Positions 35,785 through 47,729 of a DNA stretch of 64,000 nucleotides are shown here, piece by piece. The translations under genes were made by a program, and so were the position numbers. The DNA lies in NCBI RefSeq assembly GCF_027409185.1, contig NC_084466.1:76304501-76368500 (forward strand). Direction: 5' to 3'. Each line of letters opens with the position of its first letter. Position 1 is the stretch's first letter. The notes below the pieces were generated by a model. The model searched no databases. It had not been told where the DNA came from and saw only the letters and a program-made list of their open reading frames with translations. Origin of the DNA: Cynocephalus volans (Eukaryota > Chordata > Mammalia > Dermoptera > Cynocephalidae).

Positions 35785-37955
35785 AAATTATCATTTGGGC
35801 CATTTTTGAGAGTACAGTACAGTAGCATTAGGTACATTCATATTGTCATGCAACCATCACCACTATCCATATCCATAACTTTTTTATCATCCCAAACTGA
35901 GACCCTGTACCTATTAAACAATAACTGCCCATGCTGGTAACCCCCAGCACCTGGTAACCACCATTCTATTTTCTGTTGTCTGTGAATTTTACTATTCTAA
36001 GTACCATATGTAAGTGGAATCATACAAAATACATGATTTTGTGTCTGGCTTATTTTACTTATTATAATATCTTCAAGGTTCATTCATATATCAGAATTGC
36101 ATTCTTTTTTAAGGCTGAATAATATTCTATTGTATGGATACAACACAATTTTCTTATCTATCTCTCAATGGACATTTGGATTGTTTCCAACTTTTGGCTA
36201 CCATGAATAATGCTGCTATGAACACTGATATACAAATATCTGTTTAAGTTCCTGTGTTCAAGTATTTTGTGTTACACCCAGAAGTGGAATTGCTGGATCA
36301 TATGATAATTCTATGTTTAATTTTTTCAGTAACCGTTATGCTGTTTTTCACAGCAGATGTACCATTTTTACATTCCTATCAGCAAGGCACAAGCATTTCA
36401 GCTTTTCCACATCCTCACCAATCAACAATCTTTTTTACTTTTACTCATTCTGGTGGGTTTGTTTCTCATTGTGGTTTTAATTTCCTTAATGATTAATGAG
36501 GGTGAGCATCTTATGTGCTTATTAGTGATCTGGATCTTCTTTTGCAAAATGCCTAATCAAGTCTTTTTGCCAATTTTTTATTTGATCATTTGTCTTTTTC
36601 TTATTGATTTGGTTCTTTTTCAAACTTACATATTGCAATTTTTATTTCCTATGAGTGGATTGGCTTTGAACTCTCTTAATGATGCCCTTTGATAAACAGA
36701 AGAACTTAATTGTAATGTAGCCCAGTTTATTCTGTTTTTCAAAATCTTTGCCTACTCCAAAGTTATGAAGATTTCTACTGTGTGTTTTGTTGTTTGTTTG
36801 TTTGCTTTATTGTTTTACTTTCACATTTAGATTTTAAATTCACTGGAATTGAGTTTTTTTTTTTTTTTTTTTTTGGTATGGTGCACTTCATAAAGGGTCA
36901 AGACATTTTTTTTCCACGTGGGTATCAGGTTACACCAGCATTATTTATTAAAATGAACTTTATTCACTATGCTGCAAGGCCACCTTGTCATAAATCAGGT
37001 GACCATATATTGTTGTGAGGCGAATGCAGAGAGGAATCCAAGACCAGCATCAGCGTTGTAGTTTTATAGCTCTTTATTTTAGTGTTGCAGCTCTTTGTTC
37101 AGTGTTATAGCACTTTATTGCTTGCAAGCAAGGAGGGCACTGGAGGGTACTGGAGGGTGGGAAACTCCCAAGCCAGTGTCTCCCAGAACAAAGAAAACGA
37201 CCCCCTTATATAGCCTAAAGTCCTGCCCTTCTTTCTCCTAGGTTCTCATTCAGGTCCTCTTATGTAAATGAGGGATGCTGTCCTGTTAATCTGGATTGGC
37301 TGATTGTGGGACACAGTCCATTGGTCACTTTAGGAGCCTCATTTGCCTCTGGCCCCTGGGGGAGGGGTGTGAGACTGCTGTATCTCATGGAAGGCGGGCC
37401 CAGGAAGCAAGCAGGCTAAATCGCAGGTGCTCGAGTTTCCAGTGGAGGATAAAGTTTCTAAAACAGTTTCTTTCTCAAATGGAAAAGGGAAAGGCTTGAC
37501 AATTAAAAATGCTTAGGGTTCCTTGCAACAATATGTGTGGATGTGTTGTTGATCTCCCTCTATCTATACACAGGTGTCACACTGTCTTGATTCCTATAGC
37601 TTTGTAACAGGTCTTTTTCTAGTAGTTTGACTCCTTTTGCTATTTTTATTCAAGATTACCTTTGCCAGTTTTTGTCCTCCACATTTCCATATAACTATCA
37701 CAATCAGATTGCTAATTTTGCAGAAATCTTGGCTGAGATTCTGTTCGGGATTGCTAGTTATAGGAATTTAAGTCCATATTTGAATATTGTGGATTTCACC
37801 TTGTTAGTCTTTGACATTTTAAAATATGAATTATTCCACTTGAGCACATTACAGATCTGTTGCTTATTTTACTCAAGCCTGTATATATACAGCGAAAATT
37901 CTGAAAGTGGAAAAGTACTTCTTTTCTGCATGATTTAACTGTGATGTCTACTTAA
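35785..37955 (-). mobile_element. Old L1, interrupted by a solo LTR
   Basis: From a 3' end (GGTACATTCATATTGTCATG, ATAACTGCCCATGCTGGTAA) it runs through reverse ORF2 (GAAGTGGAATTGCTGGATCA, TTTCTCATTGTGGTTTTAAT). Past the inserted LTR at 37011-37530 it resumes with GTGTGGATGTGTTGTTGATC. A poly-T run is at 36850-36873. Confidence 0.8.
37011..37530 (-). mobile_element. 520-bp solo LTR (ERV1-type) inside L1
   Basis: On the minus strand it starts TGTTGCAAGG and ends CTCACAACA. It has a TATATAAGG box (37204-37212) and AATAAAG (37072-37078 region). It is flanked by ATAT at 37007-37010 and 37531-37534, a 4-bp duplication typical of class I retroviruses. Removing it restores continuous L1 text, which confirms both ends. 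Confidence 0.85.
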
Positions 37956-39035
37956 CACATCTTCAAATGCCCTTGCAACCGTCTTGAAAGATAATATGCT
38001 AAAAGTGAAAATACTCACTCATAAATGTTAAAAAGGAAAATTTATTTTAAGTAAAACGATATCAAAAAACAGTTACAACTTTAAATACACAAAATGTGAT
38101 TAAATGACTTATTTTTAAAAAGGCAGGGCCTTTACTCCTTTGGGGCTCTAGTCATTTGTCACTGATGTTAACTATTATCTTGATATTTGAAAAATGACTA
38201 ATCTGTGGCTTCTGGGAGACAGACCTTGAAAACAGGAGACCCCACAGTGGAGGAAAGCCAGAGGACATCCCAGGGCAGTGGTGAAGGATCAGTTGCAGGC
38301 AACAGTGAGAGCAGGCTTGGAGGACAACCAGTCCACACTAGAGCAGGAGAGCAACTGTCTCCAAAAGGATTAAATGAGGACATGAGGGGTTTGCACATGC
38401 TGAGATGAGATTTACTCTAGTGGAAGAGAGTTTGAGGATAAATTAGCAATAAGTATGATAAAAAAACTAAGCCAAAGAGAAAACAAGACAACATCAGGGA
38501 CCATAAAAGGTCTATGTAAGGAATATATGATATATTAGAAAGAAAATGTTATAATGTTATATCTGTGGCTCAAGTAGGAAAATATTTACATAATCAAAAT
38601 AATGCAAACCCCATATATTTACCTGAGCACAAGTTATGGTATAAATTTGCTGGGCAGACGAGGAGAGGGGAAGGATGAGAGGGAGGTAGGATCATATCTC
38701 CACAGCAAGGTCCCAAAAGCTCAATTTTCAAAATGAAGAAAAACCAGTACTAGCATGTCATTAAGAAATATGGAGTTGATGCCAGTGCACACACACACAG
38801 AGTCACACTGAGTTGACAGCATTTTCTCCAGGAGGCAGAAATGAAGTGGAAAGGGGAGGCCACTTTTCATAACAAACCTATGGATCCTTTTCACTCTTTC
38901 AACTAAGTGCTTTGGTAAAAGTAAAAATCCAGTAAAAAATGTAAAGAGATTATTTCAAAGTCTGAACCCCAGGAATATATGAGCCTCTGCTGCCATACAT
39001 AATACAGTTATTTATTTTAATATGAGGTTTAAAAC
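37956..39035. other. Intergenic, mostly unclassified
   Basis: A block of about 50 bp at 37953-37998 repeats 35627-35672 (TTAACACATCTTCAA, then TTGAAAGA). The rest shows no gene and no repeat that I recognise. Confidence 0.5.
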
Positions 39036-39509
39036 AGGATTTCTAGAGAGACCCATCAAATCAGTAGGTCAGAAAAGATTTCTTCGAGGGAGTAACACTT
39101 AGAATGAGTCTATAGCCATGGAATAGGCCAGAAAGAAAGGAAAGTATTTTAGAATAAAGGACCAAAGATTGCATAGGTCTGAACGGGGGAGATGCTGGGC
39201 TTGTGCTGAAGGGCTTGTTGCATGGAGAGGAGTTCCCACGGAGAAGAAAGGCATGAGGTAGGGCCTGACAGCCAAGGAGGAGACTGTTGGGCTGCACTTC
39301 TAGGTTTTAGTAAGGATTTTTGGGTCTGCATCCTGAGTTTCCTCTTCTTATCTCACAGGGATAAACAGGATTCAGCGAGTCCTTCCCAACTCCAACATTC
39401 TACAATTCTAAAACCCTGAGCAGTTCTCCCAGGGATTTCCCATGGAATTTCCTAATAGAAAGCTCTCTGCCAGGAGTCAGGAGAAGGCCCCACCCAGGGG
39501 CCCTTTGTC

Positions 39510-39645
39510 CCTGCCTCCTTGTTTGACTTTAGGCAAGTCCCTTTCTCCAGGTCTGAAAGGACTCATCTGCAAAATGAAAGCCTGAACTGGATAACCTCTG
39601 AGTGTCCTTCAGGCTCTAAAGCTCCATCACGTGGCCACTACTCTT
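39510..39645 (+). mobile_element. MIR SINE fragment
   Basis: TAGGCAAGTCCCTTTCTCCA, then CATCTGCAAAATGAAAGCC and CCTTCAGGCTCTAAAGCTC follow the MIR layout. An L2-like piece may precede it near 39040-39200. Confidence 0.65.
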
Positions 39646-40220
39646 TGCTCTTTTGCAAAAAAAAGGAAGAATAGCCAGTTAGTTCTTAAGAATATTTACA
39701 TTTTTATGTGAAACTCCTCCTTTGGCCATGATCTTTAACAATTGCTCAACTTCCCAATTTTTTAAGCATTTCTACAAAATGGTAGGAATGGTATTGCACA
39801 ATACTAGCAAATGTTGGTTTTGGCAAATGGGATGCATAGGCAATGGTCTAAGATCAGGGGCCGTCCATTATTACTTTAATAGCTTTAGGTCAATTTGTTA
39901 CATCATTTTCAAAAATATAGTTTGGTTTTCTTCTCTTAGAAATTAATACTATATACGTTTTTATTAACTTGATAATAATTTTAGAACTATTATGCTTTTA
40001 TTATAATCACAACAGCTCATTAACTCATCAATTATTTGATGATTTTTCTGGTTTTCATATTGTGGCACTCCTACTAAGCTATGGCTAATGTCTGCCTCCT
40101 GTCGATATCACCAATTGTAGTGCTCTTAATCCTGTTTGGGATGCCAATTGTAAAGCTAGGTCACCACACTAGTTGTTGACCTCTTTTACTTGCCAGTAAT
40201 CCTGCACTGACTGGGCCGTT

Positions 40221-40454
40221 TGTAAAGCTAGGGCTGGGTCACAAAGCCCATTCACAGACTGGGTCACAAACTCTAAACACGCCAGGCTGGGTCACCAGAC
40301 CCCTCACATGCCAGGCTGGGTCACCAGACCCCTTCACGCAGGTCTATGAGCTAGGTAACCAGCCAAAAGGTCCTTGGAGCCATAGGTTGGAAAGCATGGC
40401 TGTGCCAGGCGGACACCCGAGGCTGATGCCCGCCCACCTGCTTCACTCAAACTA

Positions 40455-40489
<35 letters not shown>

Positions 40490-40581
40490 AACACAGAACA
40501 GCAACAAAACTAAAAAAATACATTGGTGCACATGTACACTAACACTCTCTCTCTCTCTCTCACACACACACGCGCACACTT

Positions 40582-40616
<35 letters not shown>

Positions 40617-40699
40617 TTGCTTACAAAGGATGCTGAACTACACACACCTAACTGGACCCCAGGTGAGGGCCCTGACCAAACTATTCTGTTTTTCCAACA
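40221..40699 (-). mobile_element. Unclassified LTR-like element, copy 2
   Basis: On the minus strand it starts TGTTGGAAAAACAG and ends CTAGCTTTACA. It matches copy 1 along its length. It contains a 29-bp tandem unit (GCCAGGCTGGGTCACCAGAC repeated at 40280 and 40309), TC runs (40459-40487, 40541-40560) and an AC run (40561-40613). Past its end (40080-40220) lie the GGATTAC block shared with copy 1 and a second AAAGCTAGGTCACC-like piece, perhaps leader sequence. Confidence 0.7.
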
Positions 40700-41210
40700 C
40701 ATATATTTTCTGCATCTGTTTTTAACTAAATTTTATAATTATTACCATTGATCTGTAGCTGAAATACTATAGACTTTCAGTGTTATGGAACAACTTAGTT
40801 GATTTAGGTGTATCTTTGTTCATTCAGTCAGTTGAACAGGAGAAAGCCATTCACTCACGTGTCAATTACTGAGCACCCGATGCCTAGCAATGTGCTAGAT
40901 ACTGAAAATAGAGATCAGAGTAATTTTTGTTTATTTGGAACAAAAGAGCCTTTACTAATATCTTTATGAATATTTAAGGGCGATAGATTTTTACTCTTGG
41001 CCTTCTAATCAAAATATGGTAGAACAGAGAAACACAGAAATGAAGCCATTTGTCAGAATCACAACAACATGCAGATAGAACTAGCTGCCTGACTCTAATC
41101 TACTGTCTCATCTCTGTGTCACTTTGTATGTCCTTGACTGATTCATATCTAGCTATTGTTTGTATTAATGGCAAATACAAAACAAAAAATAACTACTACC
41201 TCCAAATTAC

Positions 41211-41275
41211 TTTTTTTTTTTTGGCTACTGGTCGGTGTGGGAAATGAACCTGCCTACTTCTACAATACTACCGTG
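41211..41275 (-). mobile_element. tRNA-derived SINE fragment (CYN-like)
   Basis: T11 on the plus strand precedes GGCTACTGGTCGGTGTGGG and AATGAACCTG. Reversed, this is a decayed B box, then CCACACCGACCAGTAGCC and a poly-A tail, similar to the 3' part of the 8.5 kb copy. Confidence 0.45.
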
Positions 41276-41289
41276 GAAATTCCTCTTTT

Positions 41290-42165
41290 TTTTCTGATTA
41301 TAAGGTAACTGGTGTTCATTATGAAAAAAATTTAAAAGAGAAGGAAGTATACATTAATCAATATTCATATCTCAACCTGCAGAATCTCTAATGGGCTCAA
41401 CTTAGCTTGAGTGCTATGTTTATCTATGTGTGTGATAAAGAAATCTGGGATTCCAGTAGCATTGTTATTGGATTGCCAGAGTAACACATCACTGAATCTG
41501 CAATGATCTATGATCATTTTTAACAATCTTTCTGTCCAGAGGTCTAGGCATTACACCAAAACAACTTCTGTCTGCTTGGATGGCTGCTACTCTGTGTTAC
41601 TTATTCGTTTTGGTGGACTTTGAATAACTACATTGCTCTCTTTGGGTTTAAAGGAAAAACCTCTTTCCAGATGATCTCAAATCTTGTATTCCTTGAGACT
41701 TACCACATTGTCCTCTATGAGATGTTGTGTGTACTTTGTACCAAACTCCCTGCAGAGTCAGGACCTGGAGTTTTCAAATACATTTGGTTGCTTTAATTAC
41801 CTCTTGTTCAGAGGTGCTTTCATAATTTTCTTGAACATTTTGTTCTTGCTTCTGTTTATAACTGCTTTCCACCACATATGTAATAGTAATAATACCCTCA
41901 CAATCATATTTCTTCTCTAAAAGCTGAAAGTACATATTTAATTAGGGGATCTCTACATAGCACCTTTTCTCTGAAAACTGTAAAGATTTGGTCTTAAAAT
42001 ATATTACAATAATGAGTAAGAGAAGACAGTAAAGATCATAGAAAAGAGTGAACCACAGATAAAAATTTCAGTTAGCTGCAGAAAACCTCACAATTTGGTT
42101 ACAATATTCTTATACAGAAGGGCCACCCTTGAGAACTGTCAATAAGTAAATCGGTTTATGCACAC
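41290..42165. other. Intergenic, no recognised feature
   Basis: No coding frame, RNA gene or repeat could be supported. Confidence 0.4.
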
Positions 42166-42169
42166 TATG

Positions 42170-42650
42170 AAGGGAGTGTCAGATGAATAGGACAAACGCT
42201 CTGCTTTCAAGGAGCTTATGGATAGATAAGCATTTATGCAAATGCTTATCATGAAAACAGTGTTTGATAATTTCATTAATGGAGGTTCAAGCATTTTTAT
42301 AGAGGTTCAAGTTCAATTACAGATTGATTGATTCAGGAAGCTTCATGGAGGACCTAACATTTGCACTGGGCTTCAAAGAACACATAGGTAGGGTTACAAA
42401 AGACATTCCTAGGAAGGGTATTCCTGGTATAGGGGATTATTCTGAGCAGAGGCCCATAAGTGTCAAAACACAGAGCATGATTTTGTTATGTTGAAAATTA
42501 TAAGTGAAGGAGAGTGTGGGAAGAAAATTTGGGACAAATGTAGGGATGTTTAATGCTAACTTAATGAGCTTGTCTCAATCGATACTCAATAAGAAGCCAT
42601 AAAAGGGAATGCTGTATTGCATTGCCTATAGGAAGAGCTTAGTAAATATT
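42170..42650 (+). mobile_element. L2 LINE fragment
   Basis: TTCAGGAAGCTTCATGGAGG, then CATTTGCACTGGGCTTCAAA and GGAAGGGTATTCCTGGTATA give the standard L2 order. Confidence 0.75.
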
Positions 42651-42839
42651 CATTGAACTCAGTGGTGAGATCAAGGCCATAAGAACATAAATTGTGTGAA
42701 CAGGCACAAATAGGAAGGTGTGGAAAGTGAGGGATAGAGAGGTAAAGAGGCTTCCCCAAAGATTCATTTAATAGGAGAGGACAAGGATTTCACCCAGAGA
42801 GCTTGACTCCAGAGTCCACCTGCTCAAGTGCTGCACACG

Positions 42840-43450
42840 TTGCCTGCCCACAACTGTAGTCATACCTGATGGTATCGGGCACCCTCTACTAAGCACTTCA
42901 CGTGTGTTATTTTAGCCTCATGACAATCTGTATTAGTCCGTTTCTGTTACATACAACAAAACACATGAAACTGGGTGATTTATAAAAAAAAATGGAATTC
43001 ATTGCTTACAGTTTGGGAGGCTAGGAAGTCCAAAGTCTAGGGAACACATCTGTTGAATGCTTTCTTTGGTGGTGACTTCAGTAACAGCAGGGTATCACAT
43101 TGTGAGATGGTGGAAGCAGATTGAGCAGGGAAACTAACCTCTTCATTCATTCCTTTTTAAAGCCTCCAAACTACACTTATGACTGCCATTTTTAACCCAT
43201 TCACTAGGCGTGGTTCTATAATCCAATCACCTCTTCAAGGCTCTACCTTTCAATTACCATAATAGGATTTCCCACCCTCAAGAGTTACAATGGGGATTTA
43301 AGCTCCAATGAGGATGGGGCATCCAGTCTATAGCACAATCCTATGAGGTAAGTACATTTTTTCAAGCTCAAGAAACTGAGGAATAGAGATTTGATAATTG
43401 TCTAACAGGTGATAGAGCCAGGATTCCAACCAAGTCAGTCTTGACCCCAC
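42840..43450 (+). mobile_element. MIR split by a MaLR LTR
   Basis: The MIR text CTCTACTAAGCACTTCACG stops at GACAATC (42928) and resumes at CAATCCTATGAGGTAAG (43336), followed by AAACTGAGGAATAGAG. The inserted LTR is listed separately. Confidence 0.8.
42929..43335 (-). mobile_element. MaLR (MST/THE1-like) solo LTR, 407 bp
   Basis: In plus text it starts TGTATTAGTCCGTTTCTGTT and ends TCTATAGCA. It is flanked by CAATC at 42924-42928 and 43336-43340, a 5-bp target duplication. It is related to the LTRs at 22.1 and 24.6 kb but inverted. Confidence 0.88.
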
Positions 43451-43539
43451 TCCCACTGAGCTGACCTCAGCACCCCATATACTCATTCAGGCAGCTAACA
43501 GGGTCCCAGCATATCACAACTCCCAACTTTTAGCCACCA

Positions 43540-43745
43540 CTAGTACCGAACGACCCGTGGCTTCCCTGAAACTCCAGCTTGCTTGCATTTCCATGTCTCA
43601 GCACATGCTATTCCCTCTCTCAATTTCCTTTCTACTCTCCACCATCCCATACTATAGCTGCTGCATGAAATCTCCAAGGCAGACACCCATTGTTCTCCCC
43701 TTGTGCTTCTTTCACCCTCTACAGATACCTAATGTTGTTATTTCT
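43540..43745 (-). mobile_element. L2 LINE fragment
   Basis: TCAGCACATGCTATTCCCTC and the following CT-rich text resemble reverse L2. Confidence 0.5.
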
Positions 43746-43774
43746 ACATAGTTTGCAATCAGTTATTTTTCTGT

Positions 43775-43985
43775 TTAGCTTCTCTAGAAAATCAGTGGTT
43801 GCCACGCCTTGCTGCATATCAAAACACCCTAAAAAACTTTTTAGAAATACAGATTCCCAAGTCTTGCTCCTGATGATCCTAATTCAGTACATCTAGCATG
43901 AAGTGCAGGTATCTGTCTTTTTTTAAGGCACCACAGCTTTTTCTGACCTGTCAGCAAAGTTAGAGAATCCCTGCATTATGTCATC
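43775..43985 (+). mobile_element. MER5A-like hAT DNA transposon
   Basis: AGTGGTTGCCACGCCTTGCT, AAATACAGATTCCCAAGTCT and the end TTAGAGAATCCCTGC cover most of a MER5A, a non-autonomous hAT element. Confidence 0.7.
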
Positions 43986-44479
43986 AAGTTCCTTGAGGTT
44001 CGTCTTTATAAACCTAACATCTATTGGAGTGTCTGGTACTATCAGTGCCCAATTTACATTGGAAAAATGGGCAAATGAATGTGGGGTTTGACAGGATTAT
44101 AGGAATAATATTTTTTGATTAACAGGAATAGGGTAAACCAGAGAAGAAATTCACTGGGACATGGAAAAAAATAATGAACCTGGCTTTAGACTTGTTGGGT
44201 AGAAATATTTAACAGGCAGCCATGAATGCAGAAATATTGCTTGGGAGATGTAGATTCATATCCATTCACATACAGGAAATGGGTGAAGCCTAGAAAGTTG
44301 AATAAATTTCCCAAACATTGAGTGAAGAGGTAAAACAGAATCAGACTAGTAATTGAACTTTGTGAATCCCCACACTTAGCAAGTGTTATGGATGGAAGAA
44401 AATAATATGGCAACTACCATACGGCAATAATACTAGCACATCAACTAACAGCAGCAATCATGATGCTAACAGTAAACAT

Positions 44480-44645
44480 TAGAATTACTATACTTATTGA
44501 GTACCTATTCCATGCCAGACTTATTGTCAGGTGCTCTATAAATCCATATTGGCTCTTCAAAACATACCTGGAAGGGAGCTTATTTTTATTTTCATTTTGC
44601 AGATGAAAAGTTAATTAACATGCCCAAAGTCACACAGCGCACATA
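44480..44645 (+). mobile_element. MIR SINE
   Basis: TATTGAGTACCTATTCCATG, TTTTCATTTTGCAGATGAAA and CCCAAAGTCACACAGC are diagnostic MIR text. Confidence 0.85.
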
Positions 44646-45099
44646 GGTGGAAAGGCTGAGAAGAGGATACTCCTTCGGATGAACTTGGAGGGAACAGTTT
44701 CAGAGGTGTGACAGAGCAGAAACCAGGCAACAATGTGTTTTGGTTGGGCAGACTCTGGAATCTGTGGCTCCCTTCCCCCATGTATTAATTTGCAAATATA
44801 TGTTTTACCTAGGAAAGGGGAGCCTGGCAAGTATTTTTACAGAGGAATAAACCTATGGGATAGACTGCAGGGAGGAGTGTAAGAAAATAATCTAAGTGAT
44901 CCATTTTCAAAAATGACTTATCTGAGGGTGTTTTAACTGATTCAAGCCCAGCCTGAAAGTTGTCTGACTGGTCCAGCCCACTCCGGAGGGTCACTGAACA
45001 GATAGAGCTCTCCTTGAGATGGTAATGAGTTACTACCCCTTTATGGTTCTCTCCATTCCCCGGTGTTTCTCCTTTTACAGGGTTTCAGTGGGCCTTTTT

Positions 45100-45394
45100 C
45101 ATGGGTTTGTCCTGAGCCCTCAGACAAAGAAATTTCTTACAAGGGGATAATAAATTGGGGTAATCTTAGGCATTGTCCAGTAAGATTGTGCACCCCGTAG
45201 AACTCTCAGCCAATGAGGAGGCAGGGACAGGGACTTGAGCACTAGGGAATAAATTGCTTGCTACAGCCCTTTTCCATGCACCTGCCCTTCAGACACCTGA
45301 ACCTTGCAAGGCCATAATTAAAGTCTCGCTTCACTGTACCTTGTGTCTCTGTGTCCATCCTTTGCCATTGGACGGGTGAGGGCATTTCTCACAA
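45100..45394 (+). mobile_element. LTR 3' portion
   Basis: The order CAATGAGGAGG, AATAAATTGC, TAATTAAAGTCTCGCTTCAC and a terminal GGGCATTTCTCACA is LTR-like (R-U5 end). The 5' boundary and family were not resolved. Confidence 0.5.
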
Positions 45395-46095
45395 GGAGCA
45401 AGAAGAGCTCAGAGATTACATGTCAGAGCCAGAAGCTGAGAAGGCGTTTTTCAAAGAGCAGCGAACCATGCTGGAGGTGATATATATAACTGAGGAGTCC
45501 AACTCCTGGCCAGAAGCCTATGTGTGACCTTTCAGGACAACTATAGGCAAATACAAAGGCTTTACCTGGCAGGTGTCATGGGGAATGCTGCTTCCATCCC
45601 CTCACCCAACCCCCATTCCCACCCTCCCCGAGGCTTGGAGCTCAGCTGGTGCATCACAGTCTAAAGTGAGTTGAAGCCATGATGCAGGCCACTCTGGCCA
45701 CCCATGTTCTTACACATACCCACCTTGCTAGCCCATGTGCCTCCATTCAGGGGCCTCTTCACTGGGGGCCCTCAGCCAAGTGCCTCAGGCATCTGTGCTG
45801 AGGCCCCCTCAGTGGGAAGGAGGGAAGAACCTTGAAGACACTTTTCTCCACTCTGACTCAGTACTCCTCCCTTCCTCTGGCCAAGGTCAACCACACAGCA
45901 GGAGCCTTTTGCTGGGGGCTCCCTTGGCAGTGGGAAAATCCTCTCATCTGCGTTGATCCACTTGTCCCCACCCAGCAGCACTCCACAGAGAAATGGAACA
46001 CGGTGGGTAGGGGAGAGGGGCAGAACTTTTTCCTGTTTAGCTACCTACTTACCTTACTGCAGTAATTGAAGCCTGGACTATTACTTTCTTTTGGG
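45395..46095. other. Intergenic, GC-richer unique-looking tract
   Basis: Short frames in several phases (45735-45956, 45772-45981) show no known domain and no splice context that I can support. Confidence 0.4.
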
Positions 46096-46104
46096 CTTAC
46101 TGTC

Positions 46105-46520
46105 TTTTTTTTTTAAATAAAATAAATTGTATTTACTTAGAAGTGTTCAGAAATTCAGAATGTCAACAAAACAGCTTTATTTTTTGCAATTACAGAGTGG
46201 TATTTAGTTAACAGAACAACAATTATTTTGTATAAGCTGCATCAGAGATAAGTGAAGATAAAAAAACTACCATCCCCATATATAACTAATTTGTGCTGTT
46301 CCAGATGTGTCCTTAGATAGCCCTGTTCTGGTGGTATTTTCAATAGCTACTAACTTTGCCTGGTACAGTATGGGGCTTGTAAATTGGCATGGGATTACTG
46401 TCTTAATTGACTACTGTGACCCCTGGCAACTCAGCTGTCTGCAGCCCAGCTCCCTCTTGACTGTAACTCACCACCACTTGAGTTATAGCACATGCTGCAA
46501 AACACCCAGGAGGTTGCAAG
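46105..46520 (-). pseudogene. Possible 3'UTR retrocopy, minus strand
   Basis: A poly-T tract (46106-46116) is followed by text that on the minus strand reads like an mRNA 3'UTR ending in a tail: TACTGTACCAGGCAAAGTTA, ACCACTCTGTAATTGCAAAA, GTTTTGTTGACATTCTGAAT, then TAAGTAAATACAATTTATTT and poly-A. It resembles the HMGB1 3'UTR as I remember it, but this is a guess. No coding part was recognised and the 5' limit is unclear. Confidence 0.4.
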
Positions 46521-46529
46521 GGGAGTGAA

Positions 46530-47667
46530 GTTCCAGCTCACAAAAATGTACCAACGGGCTCTGTAGAACACTGAACTTGGAGCCATTTGGAAATTACGAG
46601 TATAATGTGATTAATGTATTAATGTTGACAGAGTGATATGTTGTGTCCTGACTGTCACATTGCACTGGAAGACTCCCCCAGGCAAAGCAGCTCAGTCCCA
46701 GAGAAGGAAAAGTTCTCATTTCTAGGTCTTCTAGAGGCTCTCTGAATGAAACACAAAGCTATGGTTTTATACAGGCTGAAAAGGACCCTGGCCTAGATTC
46801 TCAGACTGCTTGGTTGTGAAAAATTGGTTTGCCTTTTAGGTTTAAACACCCCAGGGCCTGCTGCTCCGGCTTTAATCATTTGCCTCTCTGTGGAATTAAG
46901 GTATAGCTCACTTTCAGTTACCCATGGCTTCTATAGGGCAGAGCTAGCATGAATAATCGAAAGGTAGGAATGATCCAAGGGACCCTTTTAATCATTTGTT
47001 TCAGCATCCTCCTTAAAAGCAACAACATTTAAGTCATTAGTGTTTTATTCTTTTCCCACCTCTTGCTGCCATATGTCTGCCTGTAGCAATAACCAGTGAC
47101 CAGGTGAGTCGTACAGCCACTTGCCTTCCTCTCTTCCTGAAGGTGGTCAAGAGCGATGAGGGGCCCACGTCTGCCCAGTCCATGGAAGTCTACAGCATGT
47201 TTGCACTGTATGATCTCCATTCTGACATTCCTGCCTTTGCAATCTCATAGGCCAGGTATTTTTAAATTTATTTTGATAAATGTTAAGTGTCTAACCACCC
47301 TGTTTGTACTTTCCAGGGTAAGCATAAATAAATACACAAATAATAAATTGCCAATTAAGAAACAAAACAGCAAACAACTGAAAGAAAAACCTTTCAAGGC
47401 CAAGGGTCTAATTTACCATCTTGATAATGATCTCTTTCGAAAACAGGAAGGAATTATTACTTCTGATAAAGAAAGGCCATTCTTTCAAGAAGGTTTTACA
47501 ATAGTCTGAAATTTCCCCAAGTCAAACCAACCTTTCTCAGAAACCCAGTCATGAGCAGGCCATGACTACAACCCAAAGAATCTGAGGCTGGAAAGGCCAC
47601 ACTGGAGAAAGCCACTGTTGTTGCGTGACTTAAGGAGCTAATCATGTTTGTACTATCCTGTCAAAAC

Positions 47668-47729
<62 letters not shown>

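Noticed and set aside
40334..40702. 122-codon frame rich in Cys-Val and Glu-Arg repeats
   Set aside because: It is translation of AC and TC microsatellites in an LTR-like copy.
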